Source of the DNA: Prauserella alba
GTDB taxonomy: Bacteria; Actinomycetota; Actinomycetes; Mycobacteriales; Pseudonocardiaceae
DNA length: 64,000 bases
Direction: 5' to 3'
Assembly: GCF_024171735.1 (NCBI RefSeq)
Contig: NZ_JAMTCH010000004.1
Span: forward strand, 992,001-1,056,000
Numbering within the stretch: the first letter of the stretch is position 1; every line of letters starts with the position of its first letter. The notes under the pieces were generated by a model. The model worked only from the letters and a program-made list of their open reading frames with translations. It was not told the origin of the DNA and made no database searches. Below are positions 32,545 through 42,170 of the stretch, piece after piece. Position numbers and translations under genes: made by a program.

Positions 32545-33918
32545 CTAGTCGAACGGGTTCAGCGCTCCGCCGACGTCGCGGGCCTTGTCGCCCACGCCCC
32601 CTGCGAAGTCGCCGATGGCGGCACCCGCGTCCTGCGCGGTGTCGGTGATCTTGCCCGGGTCGACGGTGACCTCACCGCCCAGCTTGCCACCCACGCCGAG
32701 CGCGGCACCAACCTCACCGCCGACGACGAACTTGCCGTCGTCCATGCCGACCTGCACGTTGGCCTCGGCGCCGACACCGGCCCACGCCTCGCCCTTCACA
32801 CCGGCACCGACACCGCCGACGTCCGCGTGGACCTCGCCCTCGGCGCGCGCACCGGCGAACGCGTTGGCGCCCGCTTTCAGTCCGTCGGCGCCCACCTCGG
32901 CGGTGCCCTGCGCCTCGGCACCCGCGAACGCCTTGCCGGAACCGCCCACCTCGGCGGCTCCGTAGTTGACCTGCCCCTTGGCTTCCGCGGTCGCACCGGC
33001 CGAGGCCTTGGCCGTGGCCTTGAGGCCGTCGCGGGTGAAGCCTGCGCCCGCACTGGCCTCCGCGCCGAGCTTCGCGCCCGCCGAGCCCGATGCGGTGGCG
33101 TCCCCGAGTTGGGTCGCACCGGAGGCCTGCGCCTTCAGCAGGTCGTACGAGGCCTTCGACTGGGCAACGGTCACGTCGACGTTCGGACCACCCCGCTGCG
33201 GCGTGTCGAACCGGTGGCCGTACTGGTTGTACCGGTCGAACCGGTCGTTCCAGCGCCCGCCGTCCTCCCTGGCCTGGTCCATGAGCGTCTTCGACGCCAT
33301 CGAGTCGGTGTTGACGTTGCCCTTGATCTGCGGCGACGTCGACGCGAAGTCCGCGGGGCCGGTCAGCCAGCCCGGCGCGTCGGGCGAATGCCCGCCCTGC
33401 TTCCTGATGGCGCCTGCGTTCTCGCCACCGGCGGTCGCGAGCTGGTTGCGGGCACGGTTCAGGATCTCCCGCGCCTCCTGCCGTTTGGCCTCACCGGGGT
33501 CGGTGAACGAACCGGAGGAGGTAGACGCGCCGGGCGCGTTGGGCGAGACGCCGTGTTCGTCCATGTAGTCCTGCTGCGCGGTCGCGGTGGCGCGCTGGCC
33601 CTCGTTGTACGTGGCGATCGCCTCCGCCGCCTGCGACTGGGCCCACGAGACCGTCTGCGCGTGACCGTCGAGCGTCTTGGCGGCCGACCTCAGCGCCGAC
33701 GCGCCCTTCTCCCACTTCGGTTTCTCCGCGGTGAACGTGTCCCAGAACTGGTTGCTCGCCGCGCCGTACCAGTTCTCGATCCGCACGTTGCCGAGGTCCG
33801 AGGCCACTTCCGCGAACTTCTTCGCGCGTGCCCGCAACGTGTTCGCGGCGCCGGTGATGGTCTCCGCGTTGCCGGGGATGAGTTCCTTCGGGTCCTCGGT
33901 CGACCCCAGTTCAGCCAT
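32545..33918 (-). CDS. T7SS-type effector candidate with Ala/Gly repeat domain
   Basis: 457 residues. Residues 1-130 are helical with a W-Y-G turn (NVRIENWYGAASNQFWDTF) and a long AQSQAAEAIATYNEGQRATATAQQDYM helix, like the WXG100-type N-terminal signal domain of large type VII substrates. A linker follows, then from about residue 270 to 420 an Ala/Gly-rich repeat (AGAKLGAEASAGAGFTRDGL, ADGLKAGANAFAGARAEGEV) with alternating small and charged residues. The end is ALNPFD. No enzymatic toxin domain is visible. It is the middle gene of a three-gene operon; no secretion machinery genes lie in the window. Confidence 0.75.
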   Translation of the reverse strand: MAELGSTEDPKELIPGNAETITGAANTLRARAKKFAEVASDLGNVRIENWYGAASNQFWDTFTAEKPKWEKGASALRSAAKTLDGHAQTVSWAQSQAAEAIATYNEGQRATATAQQDYMDEHGVSPNAPGASTSSGSFTDPGEAKRQEAREILNRARNQLATAGGENAGAIRKQGGHSPDAPGWLTGPADFASTSPQIKGNVNTDSMASKTLMDQAREDGGRWNDRFDRYNQYGHRFDTPQRGGPNVDVTVAQSKASYDLLKAQASGATQLGDATASGSAGAKLGAEASAGAGFTRDGLKATAKASAGATAEAKGQVNYGAAEVGGSGKAFAGAEAQGTAEVGADGLKAGANAFAGARAEGEVHADVGGVGAGVKGEAWAGVGAEANVQVGMDDGKFVVGGEVGAALGVGGKLGGEVTVDPGKITDTAQDAGAAIGDFAGGVGDKARDVGGALNPFD

Positions 33919-33933
33919 GTCGCCCGCTTCCGG

Positions 33934-34245
33934 TCACATCGGCGGCACCTGCGGCCCTGGGCCGGGTGCCGATCCCATCGTGTTCTGCTCGTCGGCCCGC
34001 TCGTATCCGGTCGCGGCGCCGTCGAGCGACTGCCCGGCCTCCCGGCCACTGTCCTGCAGCACCCCGGCGGCGAGCTGCCACGTCGTGCAGAACTCGGTGA
34101 GGGCCGTCGCGACGGCGTCGTCACCGAACGCCTTCTTGTCGCCGACGACGTCCTCGAGTTTCAGGTCGTCGGCCTTACCCACGGCGGTGCCGATCGACCG
34201 CGCCGCAGCGCGCAGCTCGTCCGGATCGACGTCGTAACCGCTCAT
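33934..34245 (-). CDS. EspC/WXG100-like small T7SS protein
   Basis: 103 residues, all helical with a Pro/Gly-rich tail. The start (MSGYDVDPDELRAAARSIGTAVGKADDL) and the second helix (FCTTWQLAAGVLQDSGREAGQSLDGAATGYERADE) match the EspC-type ESX secretion-associated family: two helices, with a W in the turn region and a Y-x-x-x-D/E near the end (YERADE), the C-terminal secretion motif. ATG 34245 has AGGAG 7 bases upstream. It is first in the operon and only 15 bases before the repeat-protein gene, so the two are probably made and exported as partners. Confidence 0.78.
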   Translation of the reverse strand: MSGYDVDPDELRAAARSIGTAVGKADDLKLEDVVGDKKAFGDDAVATALTEFCTTWQLAAGVLQDSGREAGQSLDGAATGYERADEQNTMGSAPGPGPQVPPM

Positions 34246-34425
34246 CGATCACTCCTACAGGGGACGCCTTGAACACGGATGCACGCATCGTAACCGCATG
34301 GGTCCCTCGGACGCCGGGCTACTTTCGTAGGTGATCCTCGACGTCTCCGCAGCGTGCCCTATATTTCCGGTTCGCGATGCGTACGTGAAGTGTCGGCCGC
34401 GATACGGAAAGTCCGTTACGGGGAG

Positions 34426-36336
34426 TTATGCACGGTGTCGCCGGGCGGCCGCGCGCAACAGCCCGGGCGTGAACCTGGCCAGCACACCCGCGACCTTCGC
34501 CTCCGCCGTCGGTGCGACCACGGGCCGGTCGCGCTCGACCGCGCGCAGGATGTCGGACGCCACCTTCTCGGGAGCGAAGTTCCGGCGTGCGAACAGCCGG
34601 TCCGACCGTGTCCGGCGCCCCGCCTGCTCGGCCGCATCGGCACCGGCGAACCGGGTGGTGGCGGCGATCGACGTGCGCACGATCCCGGGGCACACCGCAC
34701 TCGCGCCGACACCGTGGGCGGCCAGCTCCGCGCGCAGACACTCGGTCAGGTGCAGCACCGCCGCCTTGGTCGTCGAGTACGCGGGCAGCATCGCGTTCGG
34801 CACCTTCGCCGCCATCGACGCGACGTTCACGATGTGACCGCCCTCGCCGCGCTCCGCCATCCGCCTGCCGAACAGCCTGCTGCCGTGGATCACGCCCCAG
34901 AGATTGACGTCGATGACGTACGACCAGTCGGCCACCGACGTGTCCAGCAGCGGCCCGGCCACCCCCACACCGGCGTTGTTGACCACCACGTCCGGCACTC
35001 CGACCTCGGCCGCGACCGCCGCGTCGAACTCCGCCATCGCCTCGGCGCCGGACACGTCGACCGAGTAGGCGAACGCCTCGCCGCCCCTGGCACGCACCTC
35101 GTCGGCGACCGCCGTCAACGGTGCGACGTCGGCGAGCACGACGTCGGCGCCCTCGGCGGCGAACGCCAGCGCGGTCGCCCTGCCGATGCCACTCGCGGCG
35201 CCCGTCACCACCACGAGGTACCCCGCGAACCGTCCTGCGGGACGAGGATTGACCCGGCTCCGGCGCAACGACCTGGCCTCACCGCCACCGACGGCGCCAT
35301 CTCCGCCACCGGCACCGCGGTCCGCGACGCCGCCGCCCGCTACACCGCTGCCCTCGACGTGGTCGATCAACTCCGCGGCCGCCCGCGCGATCCGCCGCGG
35401 CTCGGCGCGCGCCACCCAGTGCCCGCCCGAGATCCGGCGAACCCGCAGGTCGGCGACCCAGCGTTCGACGCCCGACTGCAGCGGGGGTGTGACGTAGCCG
35501 TCCCCGGTCGGAGCGACGACCTGCACCGGAACGTCGGCGTGGCGCTCACCGGGGCCGCCCAGCCTCCGCGGCATGTTCGCGCGGTACAGGTTCAGCCCGG
35601 CGACGGCGTCGCCCGTGTCGGGTGCGGGTTCGTCCGGATCGGTGCTGCGGAGCACGCGGGCCAGCAGGCCGCTGCGGATCGCCAGTTCGGGTACGACCGG
35701 CAGCTGGAAGAATCCGATGTACGTCGAGTGCAGCGCCTGCCTGGCCAGGTCGCGCCAGCGGGACGGCCTGCGCAGACCGTCCCGGAACCAGTGGCCCGCG
35801 TGGTCGAGGCAAGGGCCGGAGATCGACGTGAACGAGCGGACCCGGCCGCGCAGCCACGAGCCGGTGACCGCGTGCCACGTCTGGATCGCGCCCCAGTCGT
35901 GGGCGAGCAGGTGAACTGGATCGTCGGGGCTCACGGCGTCGACGACGGCGGCCAGGTCGGCGGCGAGCCGGTCGAGCCGGTAGGCCTCCCGCGTGCGCGG
36001 ACGGTCCGATGCACCCGCACCGCGGACGTCGTAGGTGACGACGCGGAACCGGCCCGCCAGCTCCGCGGCGACGCCGTCCCAGAGCGACGAGTTGTCCGGA
36101 TAACCGTGCACGCACACCACCGTGGGCACCGGCACGGCGTTCCCTCCGCCCGCATCGCCCGCGGACCTCGCCGGCTCCGAGGCGCCCGCGGAGCTCACGG
36201 CCTCCGCGTGTCGCGCAGGACTCGGGGCGGTCGAGGATCCCGGCGGCTGCGCCACGTGGACCGCCAGCTCGACCCCGTCGTCAACCCGCACCCGCTGCGT
36301 GGTCATGCGCTGCATCGTCATGCGCTGCGTCGCCAT
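34426..36336 (-). CDS. Alpha/beta hydrolase-SDR fusion (EphD-like)
   Basis: 636 residues. Residues 15-310 are an alpha/beta hydrolase: oxyanion region VCVHGYPDNSSLWDGV, nucleophile elbow LLAHDWGAIQTW (D in H-D-W-G, as in epoxide hydrolases) and a late histidine in SGGHWVARAEP. A Gly-rich linker (about 325-360) leads to an SDR domain: VTGAASGIGRATALAFAAEG, NNAGVG, catalytic Y-x-x-x-K in AYSTTKAAV. The order and length match mycobacterial EphD, which acts on epoxidised long-chain lipids. The N-terminus has several in-frame ATGs (36336, 36321, 36315, 36306) from a tandem repeat; 36336 is chosen as first ATG. Confidence 0.9.
   Translation of the reverse strand: MATQRMTMQRMTTQRVRVDDGVELAVHVAQPPGSSTAPSPARHAEAVSSAGASEPARSAGDAGGGNAVPVPTVVCVHGYPDNSSLWDGVAAELAGRFRVVTYDVRGAGASDRPRTREAYRLDRLAADLAAVVDAVSPDDPVHLLAHDWGAIQTWHAVTGSWLRGRVRSFTSISGPCLDHAGHWFRDGLRRPSRWRDLARQALHSTYIGFFQLPVVPELAIRSGLLARVLRSTDPDEPAPDTGDAVAGLNLYRANMPRRLGGPGERHADVPVQVVAPTGDGYVTPPLQSGVERWVADLRVRRISGGHWVARAEPRRIARAAAELIDHVEGSGVAGGGVADRGAGGGDGAVGGGEARSLRRSRVNPRPAGRFAGYLVVVTGAASGIGRATALAFAAEGADVVLADVAPLTAVADEVRARGGEAFAYSVDVSGAEAMAEFDAAVAAEVGVPDVVVNNAGVGVAGPLLDTSVADWSYVIDVNLWGVIHGSRLFGRRMAERGEGGHIVNVASMAAKVPNAMLPAYSTTKAAVLHLTECLRAELAAHGVGASAVCPGIVRTSIAATTRFAGADAAEQAGRRTRSDRLFARRNFAPEKVASDILRAVERDRPVVAPTAEAKVAGVLARFTPGLLRAAARRHRA
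36292..36336. repeat. 15-bp tandem repeat carrying three start codons
   Basis: On the minus strand ATGGCGACGCAGCGC, ATGACGATGCAGCGC and ATGACCACGCAGCGG follow each other without a gap. Each unit starts with an in-frame ATG, giving the protein a M-x-x-Q-R repeat at its N-terminus. Confidence 0.8.
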
Positions 36337-36396
36337 GCCGAGCACCCTAGCCCGCCAGGGAACCCCGACCGGCGCCGTTCGTGACGCACGCCAAAT

Positions 36397-36507
36397 CCCC
36401 CAAGGGCACCCTGGTTGCGTTGAGCGCCCCTATTCCTCCCCTCGTTCCTCAGGGCACGCGAAGGGAAGAATAGAGGCGTTGAGCGCCCCAAAGGTGCCCT
36501 TCGGGGC
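36397..36507. repeat. Hairpin repeat family A, long branched form, copy 6
   Basis: 111 bases. Left half CCCCCAAGGGCACCCTGGTT, GCGTTGAGCGC mini-hairpin, CCCTATTCCTCCCCTCG; right half CGAAGGGAAGAATAGAG, GCGTTGAGCGC mini-hairpin, CCCAAAGGTGCCCTTCGGGG. The inner stem pairs over about 18 bases using three G-U pairs. It lies between the divergent EphD-like and serine-hydrolase genes. Confidence 0.82.
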
Positions 36508-36564
36508 GAACGCGCGACCGGTATGCGCGCCCGCGTGCACCCCGCCCCTGTCTACGATCTCGGC

Positions 36565-37926
36565 ATGCTGCCTACCACCGAACTCGTGCTGAACCGCCGT
36601 ATCGCCACCGAGCAGGTCGCGGGCCGCGCGCCGTCGCTGGCGGCGGCCCTCGTACGAGACGGCGAGATCACGTGGTGGGGATCGCGCGGCACGGTCGACG
36701 GCGTTCGCCCCGACCGGACGACCCAGTACCGCATCGGCTCCATCACCAAGTCGATCGTCGGCGCTGCCGTGCTGCGGCTGCGGGACGAAGGGCTGCTCGA
36801 GTTGAACGACCCGCTCGACACACACGTGCCGGGCACCACGTTCGGCGGCTCGACGATCGCTCAGCTGCTGTCGCACACGAGCGGCCTGACGTCGGAGTCG
36901 CCCGGGGCGTGGTGGGAACGCAGCCCCGGCGGCGGCTGGACCGACCTGTCGACGAGCCTCACCGCGGGCGAGACGAAGCACCGCCCCGGCCGCCGGTTCC
37001 ACTACTCCAACGTCGGCTACGGCGTGCTCGGCAGGCTCGTCGCAGCGCTGCGCGGCGCGGACTGGCTCGACGTCGTACGCGCCGAGATCCTCGAACCGCT
37101 GGGCATGCGGCACACCACTCCGATGCCCGGTGAGCACGGCCTGACCACGGCGACGGGCTACGCCGTCCACCCGTTCGCCGACGTCCTGCTGCCCGAACCG
37201 GCCCACGACGCGGGCGCGATGGCTCCCGCGGGACAGCTGTGGTCGACGCTCGACGACCTGGCGCGCTGGACGGCGTTCACCGGCGGTCGCACCGGCGGCG
37301 TGCTCGACCCGGACACCGTCGCCGAGATGCGGGAGGCCGCCACGGTCGACGATTCCGGTACCGGCTGGAGCGCCGGGTACGGCCTCGGTTTCCAGCTCGT
37401 CCAGACGGGCGGCAAGCGCCTCGCGGGGCACACCGGGTCGATGCCCGGCTTCCTCGCCTGCACGCTGATCGACCCGGCGACGCAGACGGGCGCGGTCACG
37501 TTCGCCAACACGACGTCGGGCGTCGGGATCGCCGGCCTGACCGCCGACCTGATCGCCATCGCCGACGACGCCGAGCCCCCGCTGCCGGCCGAGTGGGCAC
37601 CGTCGCCGGTCGAACCGGGCCTGCTGGAGCTCACCGGGCTGTGGCACTGGGGGCCCAAGCCGTACCACCTGTACGCCATGCCGGACGGTTGGCTGAACCT
37701 GACGCCCGCCGACGGCTCGGGACGGGCCTCGCGCTTCCGCCCGCTCGGCGACGACCGGTGGCTCGGACTGGACGGGTACTACGCCGGAGAGACCCTCACC
37801 GTGGGTCGAGTGAGCGATGGCACACCGGCGTACCTCGACCTTGCGACCTTTGTTTTCACCCGGACTCCCTACGATCCGAAGGCCCCGGTACCCGGCGGAG
37901 TGGACCCCGAGGGTTGGCGAGCGTGA
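36565..37926 (+). CDS. Serine hydrolase, beta-lactamase/DD-peptidase-like
   Basis: 453 residues. The penicillin-binding-type triad is present: S-x-x-K as SITK (Ser59-Lys62) in QYRIGSITKSIVGAAV, Y-x-N as YSN in FHYSNVGYGVLG, and H-T-G in RLAGHTGSMPGF in place of K-T-G. There is no signal peptide, so it is likely cytoplasmic and more esterase- or peptidase-like than a true beta-lactamase. A C-terminal extension of about 100 residues follows the domain. TACGAT ends 7 bases before ATG 36565 (leaderless). serC follows 12 bases after the stop. Confidence 0.9.
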   Translation: MLPTTELVLNRRIATEQVAGRAPSLAAALVRDGEITWWGSRGTVDGVRPDRTTQYRIGSITKSIVGAAVLRLRDEGLLELNDPLDTHVPGTTFGGSTIAQLLSHTSGLTSESPGAWWERSPGGGWTDLSTSLTAGETKHRPGRRFHYSNVGYGVLGRLVAALRGADWLDVVRAEILEPLGMRHTTPMPGEHGLTTATGYAVHPFADVLLPEPAHDAGAMAPAGQLWSTLDDLARWTAFTGGRTGGVLDPDTVAEMREAATVDDSGTGWSAGYGLGFQLVQTGGKRLAGHTGSMPGFLACTLIDPATQTGAVTFANTTSGVGIAGLTADLIAIADDAEPPLPAEWAPSPVEPGLLELTGLWHWGPKPYHLYAMPDGWLNLTPADGSGRASRFRPLGDDRWLGLDGYYAGETLTVGRVSDGTPAYLDLATFVFTRTPYDPKAPVPGGVDPEGWRA

Positions 37927-39069
<1,143 letters not shown>

Positions 39070-39085
39070 GCCGCCCCCGCCACAC

Positions 39086-39138
39086 GCCCCCAGGGGCACC
39101 TTGGTCGCACTGAACGCGACCAAGGTGCCCCTGGGGGC
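39086..39138. repeat. Hairpin repeat family A, copy 7
   Basis: 53 bases; the 23-bp stem is fully paired (left begins GCCCCCAGGGGCACCTTGGT, right ends ACCAAGGTGCCCCTGGGGGC), loop ACTGAAC. Two further compensatory changes against copy 2 (T-A to C-G). It lies between the convergent serC and arylsulfotransferase-like genes. Confidence 0.93.
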
Positions 39139-39153
39139 GCTTTCCGTCCCGGG

Positions 39154-40692
39154 TCAGCGCCCGCGGACCGGTTCGGATCTGCCCAGTTCGTTGCCCTGCT
39201 TGTCCAGGGCCGCCACCGCGAAGAACGGGCCGTCGGCGTCACACGAGATCGCCGTCTCGAAGCCGCCGCGCGGCACGGTGACCACCGCGGACAGCTCGTC
39301 CGCGCGCTTGCCCGCCAGGACCCGCCAGCGCTTCACCTCGGTCGCACCGTTCCAGCTGGCGTAGACCAGCACGCCGCGAGCCGCGTTCCGCCGCACCGCC
39401 ACGGCGGGTTCGTCGTCCGGCCTGCCGACCCAGTCGCCCATGTAGGCCCGGTAGCTCTGCACGAACTCCGGCGTCCGCCAGTCGGTGAGCCATTCGCCGT
39501 CGGCGTCGAACTCCGAGGTGAAGGGCTGACACCCCCAGCCGACGATCGCGCGGCCGTCGTCGAGGAGCTGCAGGTTGCCCTGGTTGTCGCAGAGCAGGCC
39601 CGCAGGGTGGGTGTACTCCCGGTCGACGGCCGCGGTCATCGCGTCCTCGTTCAGCGCGAGGACCAGCCCACGCGACCGGTTGGCCTGCGGCGGGGAGGCG
39701 GCGTTGTCGAACAGCGACAGCGTGCCGTCGGGCTGCCTGCGCGCGTCGTGCTGCCAGGCGAACTCGACGCCGTCGCCGAGGCGGAAGTCGCTGTTCTTCC
39801 CGCCGAGCGTCCACCGCAACGCGCCGTCGGACTTGGCGATCTTGTACACGGCCCACGTGTTGCGCGCCGACACCAGCAGATCGCCGTCGTCGTCCAGCCC
39901 GATCGAGTTCAGGTGGATGTAGTCGTACGGCTGATCCTCGGTGCCCTGTCCCTCCACCGGGTGCTGGGACTCGGCCAGGTCGACGTGGTCGAGGCTTCGC
40001 CAGTCGAACAGCACCTCACCCGACTCGATGTCGATCTCCTGGATCACACCGTCCGAGACCCAACCGTCCGCGGGTCCGCCGACCGGCCGCAGGTCGGCCC
40101 GCACCGGGTTGTAGGCCATGATCAGCGCCGTGTCGCGGTCGGTGATCAGGAACTCGTGCAGGTCCGCATCCGCGACCCCGTTTCCCGTGTTGACCTCGGC
40201 GATCTGCCGGTACGCCTGGTCGAAGACGATGCCCTTGCCGATCCCGAACCCGCTCGGGGCGGCGCCCTGCCAGGTCGTCAGGACCGGCTCGCCCCGATAG
40301 GTCTGCATCCGGAAGTCCATGGGCTTCTCGTCGTCACCGTCGCGCACGTTGAACCACACGGGCTCACCACGGCGGTTGACGATCAGCATGCCCGCCTGAC
40401 CGGCACCTTCACCCTGGTAGTCCTTCACCCCGAGCAGCAGGTGTCGAGGACTCGCCGGAGGCGCGGTGTCCGGGTCGGCATCCGACATCTTGACCTTCGG
40501 CGGGCGCAGATCGGGCCGGGAGTAGAAGCTGTGCACCTCCTCCGCCTTCGGCGGGGGCAGCACCTGCGGCTCGGGTTTCGACTGCGGAATCCGGTAGCCG
40601 ACGTACCCGCTGACCAGCGGAACCACCGCGACGGTGCCCGCGACGCCCGCGCCCCTGAAGAACCGGCGCCGACTGAATCCTGTCTCACTCAT
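39154..40692 (-). CDS. Arylsulfotransferase-family (ASST) protein, Tat-exported
   Basis: 512 residues. A twin-arginine signal with S-R-R-R-F-F is at the N-terminus (MSETGFSRRRFFRGAGVAGTVAVVPLVSGYVGYRIP), so the protein is exported folded, possibly kept at the membrane by the uncleaved helix. The rest is a beta-propeller of the Arylsulfotran_2 type: DLHEFLITDRDTALIMAYNPVRADL, YDYIHLNSIGLDDDGDLLVSARNTWAVYKI, and WTLGGKNSDF, with the conserved active-site-region histidines in these blades. Such proteins are PAPS-independent sulfotransferases or related beta-propellers; true activity is not proven. Confidence 0.82.
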   Translation of the reverse strand: MSETGFSRRRFFRGAGVAGTVAVVPLVSGYVGYRIPQSKPEPQVLPPPKAEEVHSFYSRPDLRPPKVKMSDADPDTAPPASPRHLLLGVKDYQGEGAGQAGMLIVNRRGEPVWFNVRDGDDEKPMDFRMQTYRGEPVLTTWQGAAPSGFGIGKGIVFDQAYRQIAEVNTGNGVADADLHEFLITDRDTALIMAYNPVRADLRPVGGPADGWVSDGVIQEIDIESGEVLFDWRSLDHVDLAESQHPVEGQGTEDQPYDYIHLNSIGLDDDGDLLVSARNTWAVYKIAKSDGALRWTLGGKNSDFRLGDGVEFAWQHDARRQPDGTLSLFDNAASPPQANRSRGLVLALNEDAMTAAVDREYTHPAGLLCDNQGNLQLLDDGRAIVGWGCQPFTSEFDADGEWLTDWRTPEFVQSYRAYMGDWVGRPDDEPAVAVRRNAARGVLVYASWNGATEVKRWRVLAGKRADELSAVVTVPRGGFETAISCDADGPFFAVAALDKQGNELGRSEPVRGR

Positions 40693-41005
40693 ATCGCGTA
40701 TCCGTTTCTTCCCCCAGTGGCCGGCTCGGGTCGACAGCGCCGGCCCCCCGTTTTCTCGTTGTCCTTGACCGGTTGTCCTCGACCGGTTGTCCTCGGCCGT
40801 CTCGTTCGCCCTCAGTTGTCCTGGTTGCGCTTGTCGTCCCGATTCCGTTCGTCCAACCGGGCGACGATCGCACATGTCGACTTTTCGCCGGGCACCGGTC
40901 CGGCTTCGGCGTGATCTCGTCGTGACTCGGCGCGCCTGCGTCGTCAAGGCGACGCGCCGCTCTAACGTGACCGGCGAGGAACGTGAACGCGCACGGGAGG
41001 CGGGA
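40693..41005. other. Divergent intergenic region before sepH
   Basis: 313 bases between the arylsulfotransferase-like gene and sepH. It holds three 14-bp direct repeats (40758-40799). In-frame codons exist upstream of the sepH ATG but without a ribosome site and with poor protein character. No gene seen. Confidence 0.6.
40758..40799. repeat. Three 14-bp direct repeats upstream of sepH
   Basis: GTTGTCCTTGACCG, GTTGTCCTCGACCG and GTTGTCCTCGGCCG follow one another exactly, at 40758, 40772 and 40786. A looser GTTGTCC copy lies at 40815. Tandem sites of this kind may be regulator-binding sites. Confidence 0.7.
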
Positions 41006-42001
41006 ATGCGAACGCTACGAGTGGTCGGGTTGCACGAGGACGGCGAGTCCATCGTGTGCGAGGACCCCGAGCACCGTGAGCGGTTCGTCCTGCCCGCGGA
41101 CGAGCGGCTGCGTGCCGCTGCCCGCGGTGACATCACCCGCCTCGGCCAGATCGAGATCGAGCTGGAGGCCCAGATGCGACCCCGCGAAATCCAAGCCCGG
41201 ATCCGCGCGGGCGAGACGGTCGAGCAGGTCGTGACCGCCTCGGGCGTGCCCACCGACCGCGTCGAGCGGTTCGCCTACCCCGTACTGCTCGAACGCTCCC
41301 GCCACGCCGAACTCGCCCAGCAGGCGCACCCCGTGCGCGACGACGGCCCGGACGTGCAGACGCTCGCGGAGGTCGTGGCCCACGCCTTCGGCGTGCGCGG
41401 ACACGACTTCTCGCAGGCCGAATGGGATGCCTGGCGCGGCGACGACGGCAAGTGGGTCGTCTGCCTGCGCTGGTCGGCGGGCCGTTCGTCCAACCGCGCC
41501 CACTGGACGTTCACCCCCGGTATGCACGGCGGCACCGTGACCGCGATCGACGACCTGGCCACCTCACTGCTCGACCCGACGTCGTTCCGCACCCCACGCG
41601 CCGTCACCGACCTCACCGAACGGGCCGCGGCGCAGGAGTACGCGGCACAGGAGCACTCCGAGGTCACCGCGGAGGAACTCGAACCCGTCCTGTTCGACTG
41701 CCCGGAGTTCGACGAACCCGACGAGGAGCCCGACACCGCGAGCAACGTCATCGAGGCGCCACTGCCCGTCGAGGAAGCACCCGCGGGGCAATCCGACCCG
41801 GAGGGCGAACGAGCCGGGTCCGAAGGCCGCGGGTCGGGCGAGCCGGATCACGCTGCCCCTGCGGCCGGCCGAGCGGCAGCGGGCTCGGACACCGATCCGG
41901 GTGCCGGCCCCGGAAAGCCGAGGCCGAAGCGCAGGGGCGGTCACACGCCGGTGCCCGCATGGGAGGACGTGCTGTTGGGCGTCCGCAGCCAACGCGGCTG
42001 A
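41006..42001 (+). CDS. sepH: Septation protein SepH
   Basis: 331 residues. The N-terminal DUF3071 domain (MRTLRVVGLHEDGESIVCEDPEHRERFVLPADERLRAAARGDITRLGQIEIELEAQMRPREIQARIRAGETVEQVV in content, cut here for length) contains a helix-turn-helix-like segment and is characteristic of SepH, an actinobacterial protein that stimulates FtsZ filament assembly. A middle W-x-x-x-G-D-D-G-K-W segment and an acidic, Pro/Ala-rich disordered tail end with VPAWEDVLLGVRSQR, a conserved C-terminal motif of the family. ATG 41006 has GGGAGGCGG 5 bases upstream. Followed by a family A hairpin. Confidence 0.93.
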   Translation: MRTLRVVGLHEDGESIVCEDPEHRERFVLPADERLRAAARGDITRLGQIEIELEAQMRPREIQARIRAGETVEQVVTASGVPTDRVERFAYPVLLERSRHAELAQQAHPVRDDGPDVQTLAEVVAHAFGVRGHDFSQAEWDAWRGDDGKWVVCLRWSAGRSSNRAHWTFTPGMHGGTVTAIDDLATSLLDPTSFRTPRAVTDLTERAAAQEYAAQEHSEVTAEELEPVLFDCPEFDEPDEEPDTASNVIEAPLPVEEAPAGQSDPEGERAGSEGRGSGEPDHAAPAAGRAAAGSDTDPGAGPGKPRPKRRGGHTPVPAWEDVLLGVRSQRG

Positions 42002-42026
42002 GCTTCCGCCGAAACCACCACACACT

Positions 42027-42080
42027 GCCCCCAGGGGCACTTTGGTTGCGTTGAGTGCAACCAAAGTGCCCCTGGGGGGC
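42027..42080. repeat. Hairpin repeat family A, copy 8
   Basis: 54 bases; stem arms GCCCCCAGGGGCACTTTGGT and ACCAAAGTGCCCCTGG-GGGC, with one extra G in the right arm, extended inward by TGC/GCA to a 7-base loop GTTGAGT. It lies between the convergent sepH and UDP-sulfoquinovose-synthase-like genes. Confidence 0.92.
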
Positions 42081-42112
42081 GTTTGCGAATCGACACTCAC
42101 CTCGACACGCGA

Positions 42113-42144
42113 AGGGCGGCCCACCGGACCAGGTGGGCCGCCCT
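42113..42144 (-). terminator. Stem-loop downstream of the SQD1-like gene
   Basis: Perfect 13-bp stem AGGGCGGCCCACC with its complement, loop GGACCA, 27 bases past the stop codon of the minus-strand gene. Confidence 0.78.
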
Positions 42145-42170
42145 CGTCGTGTCGGAGCCTGCTGAACGCG

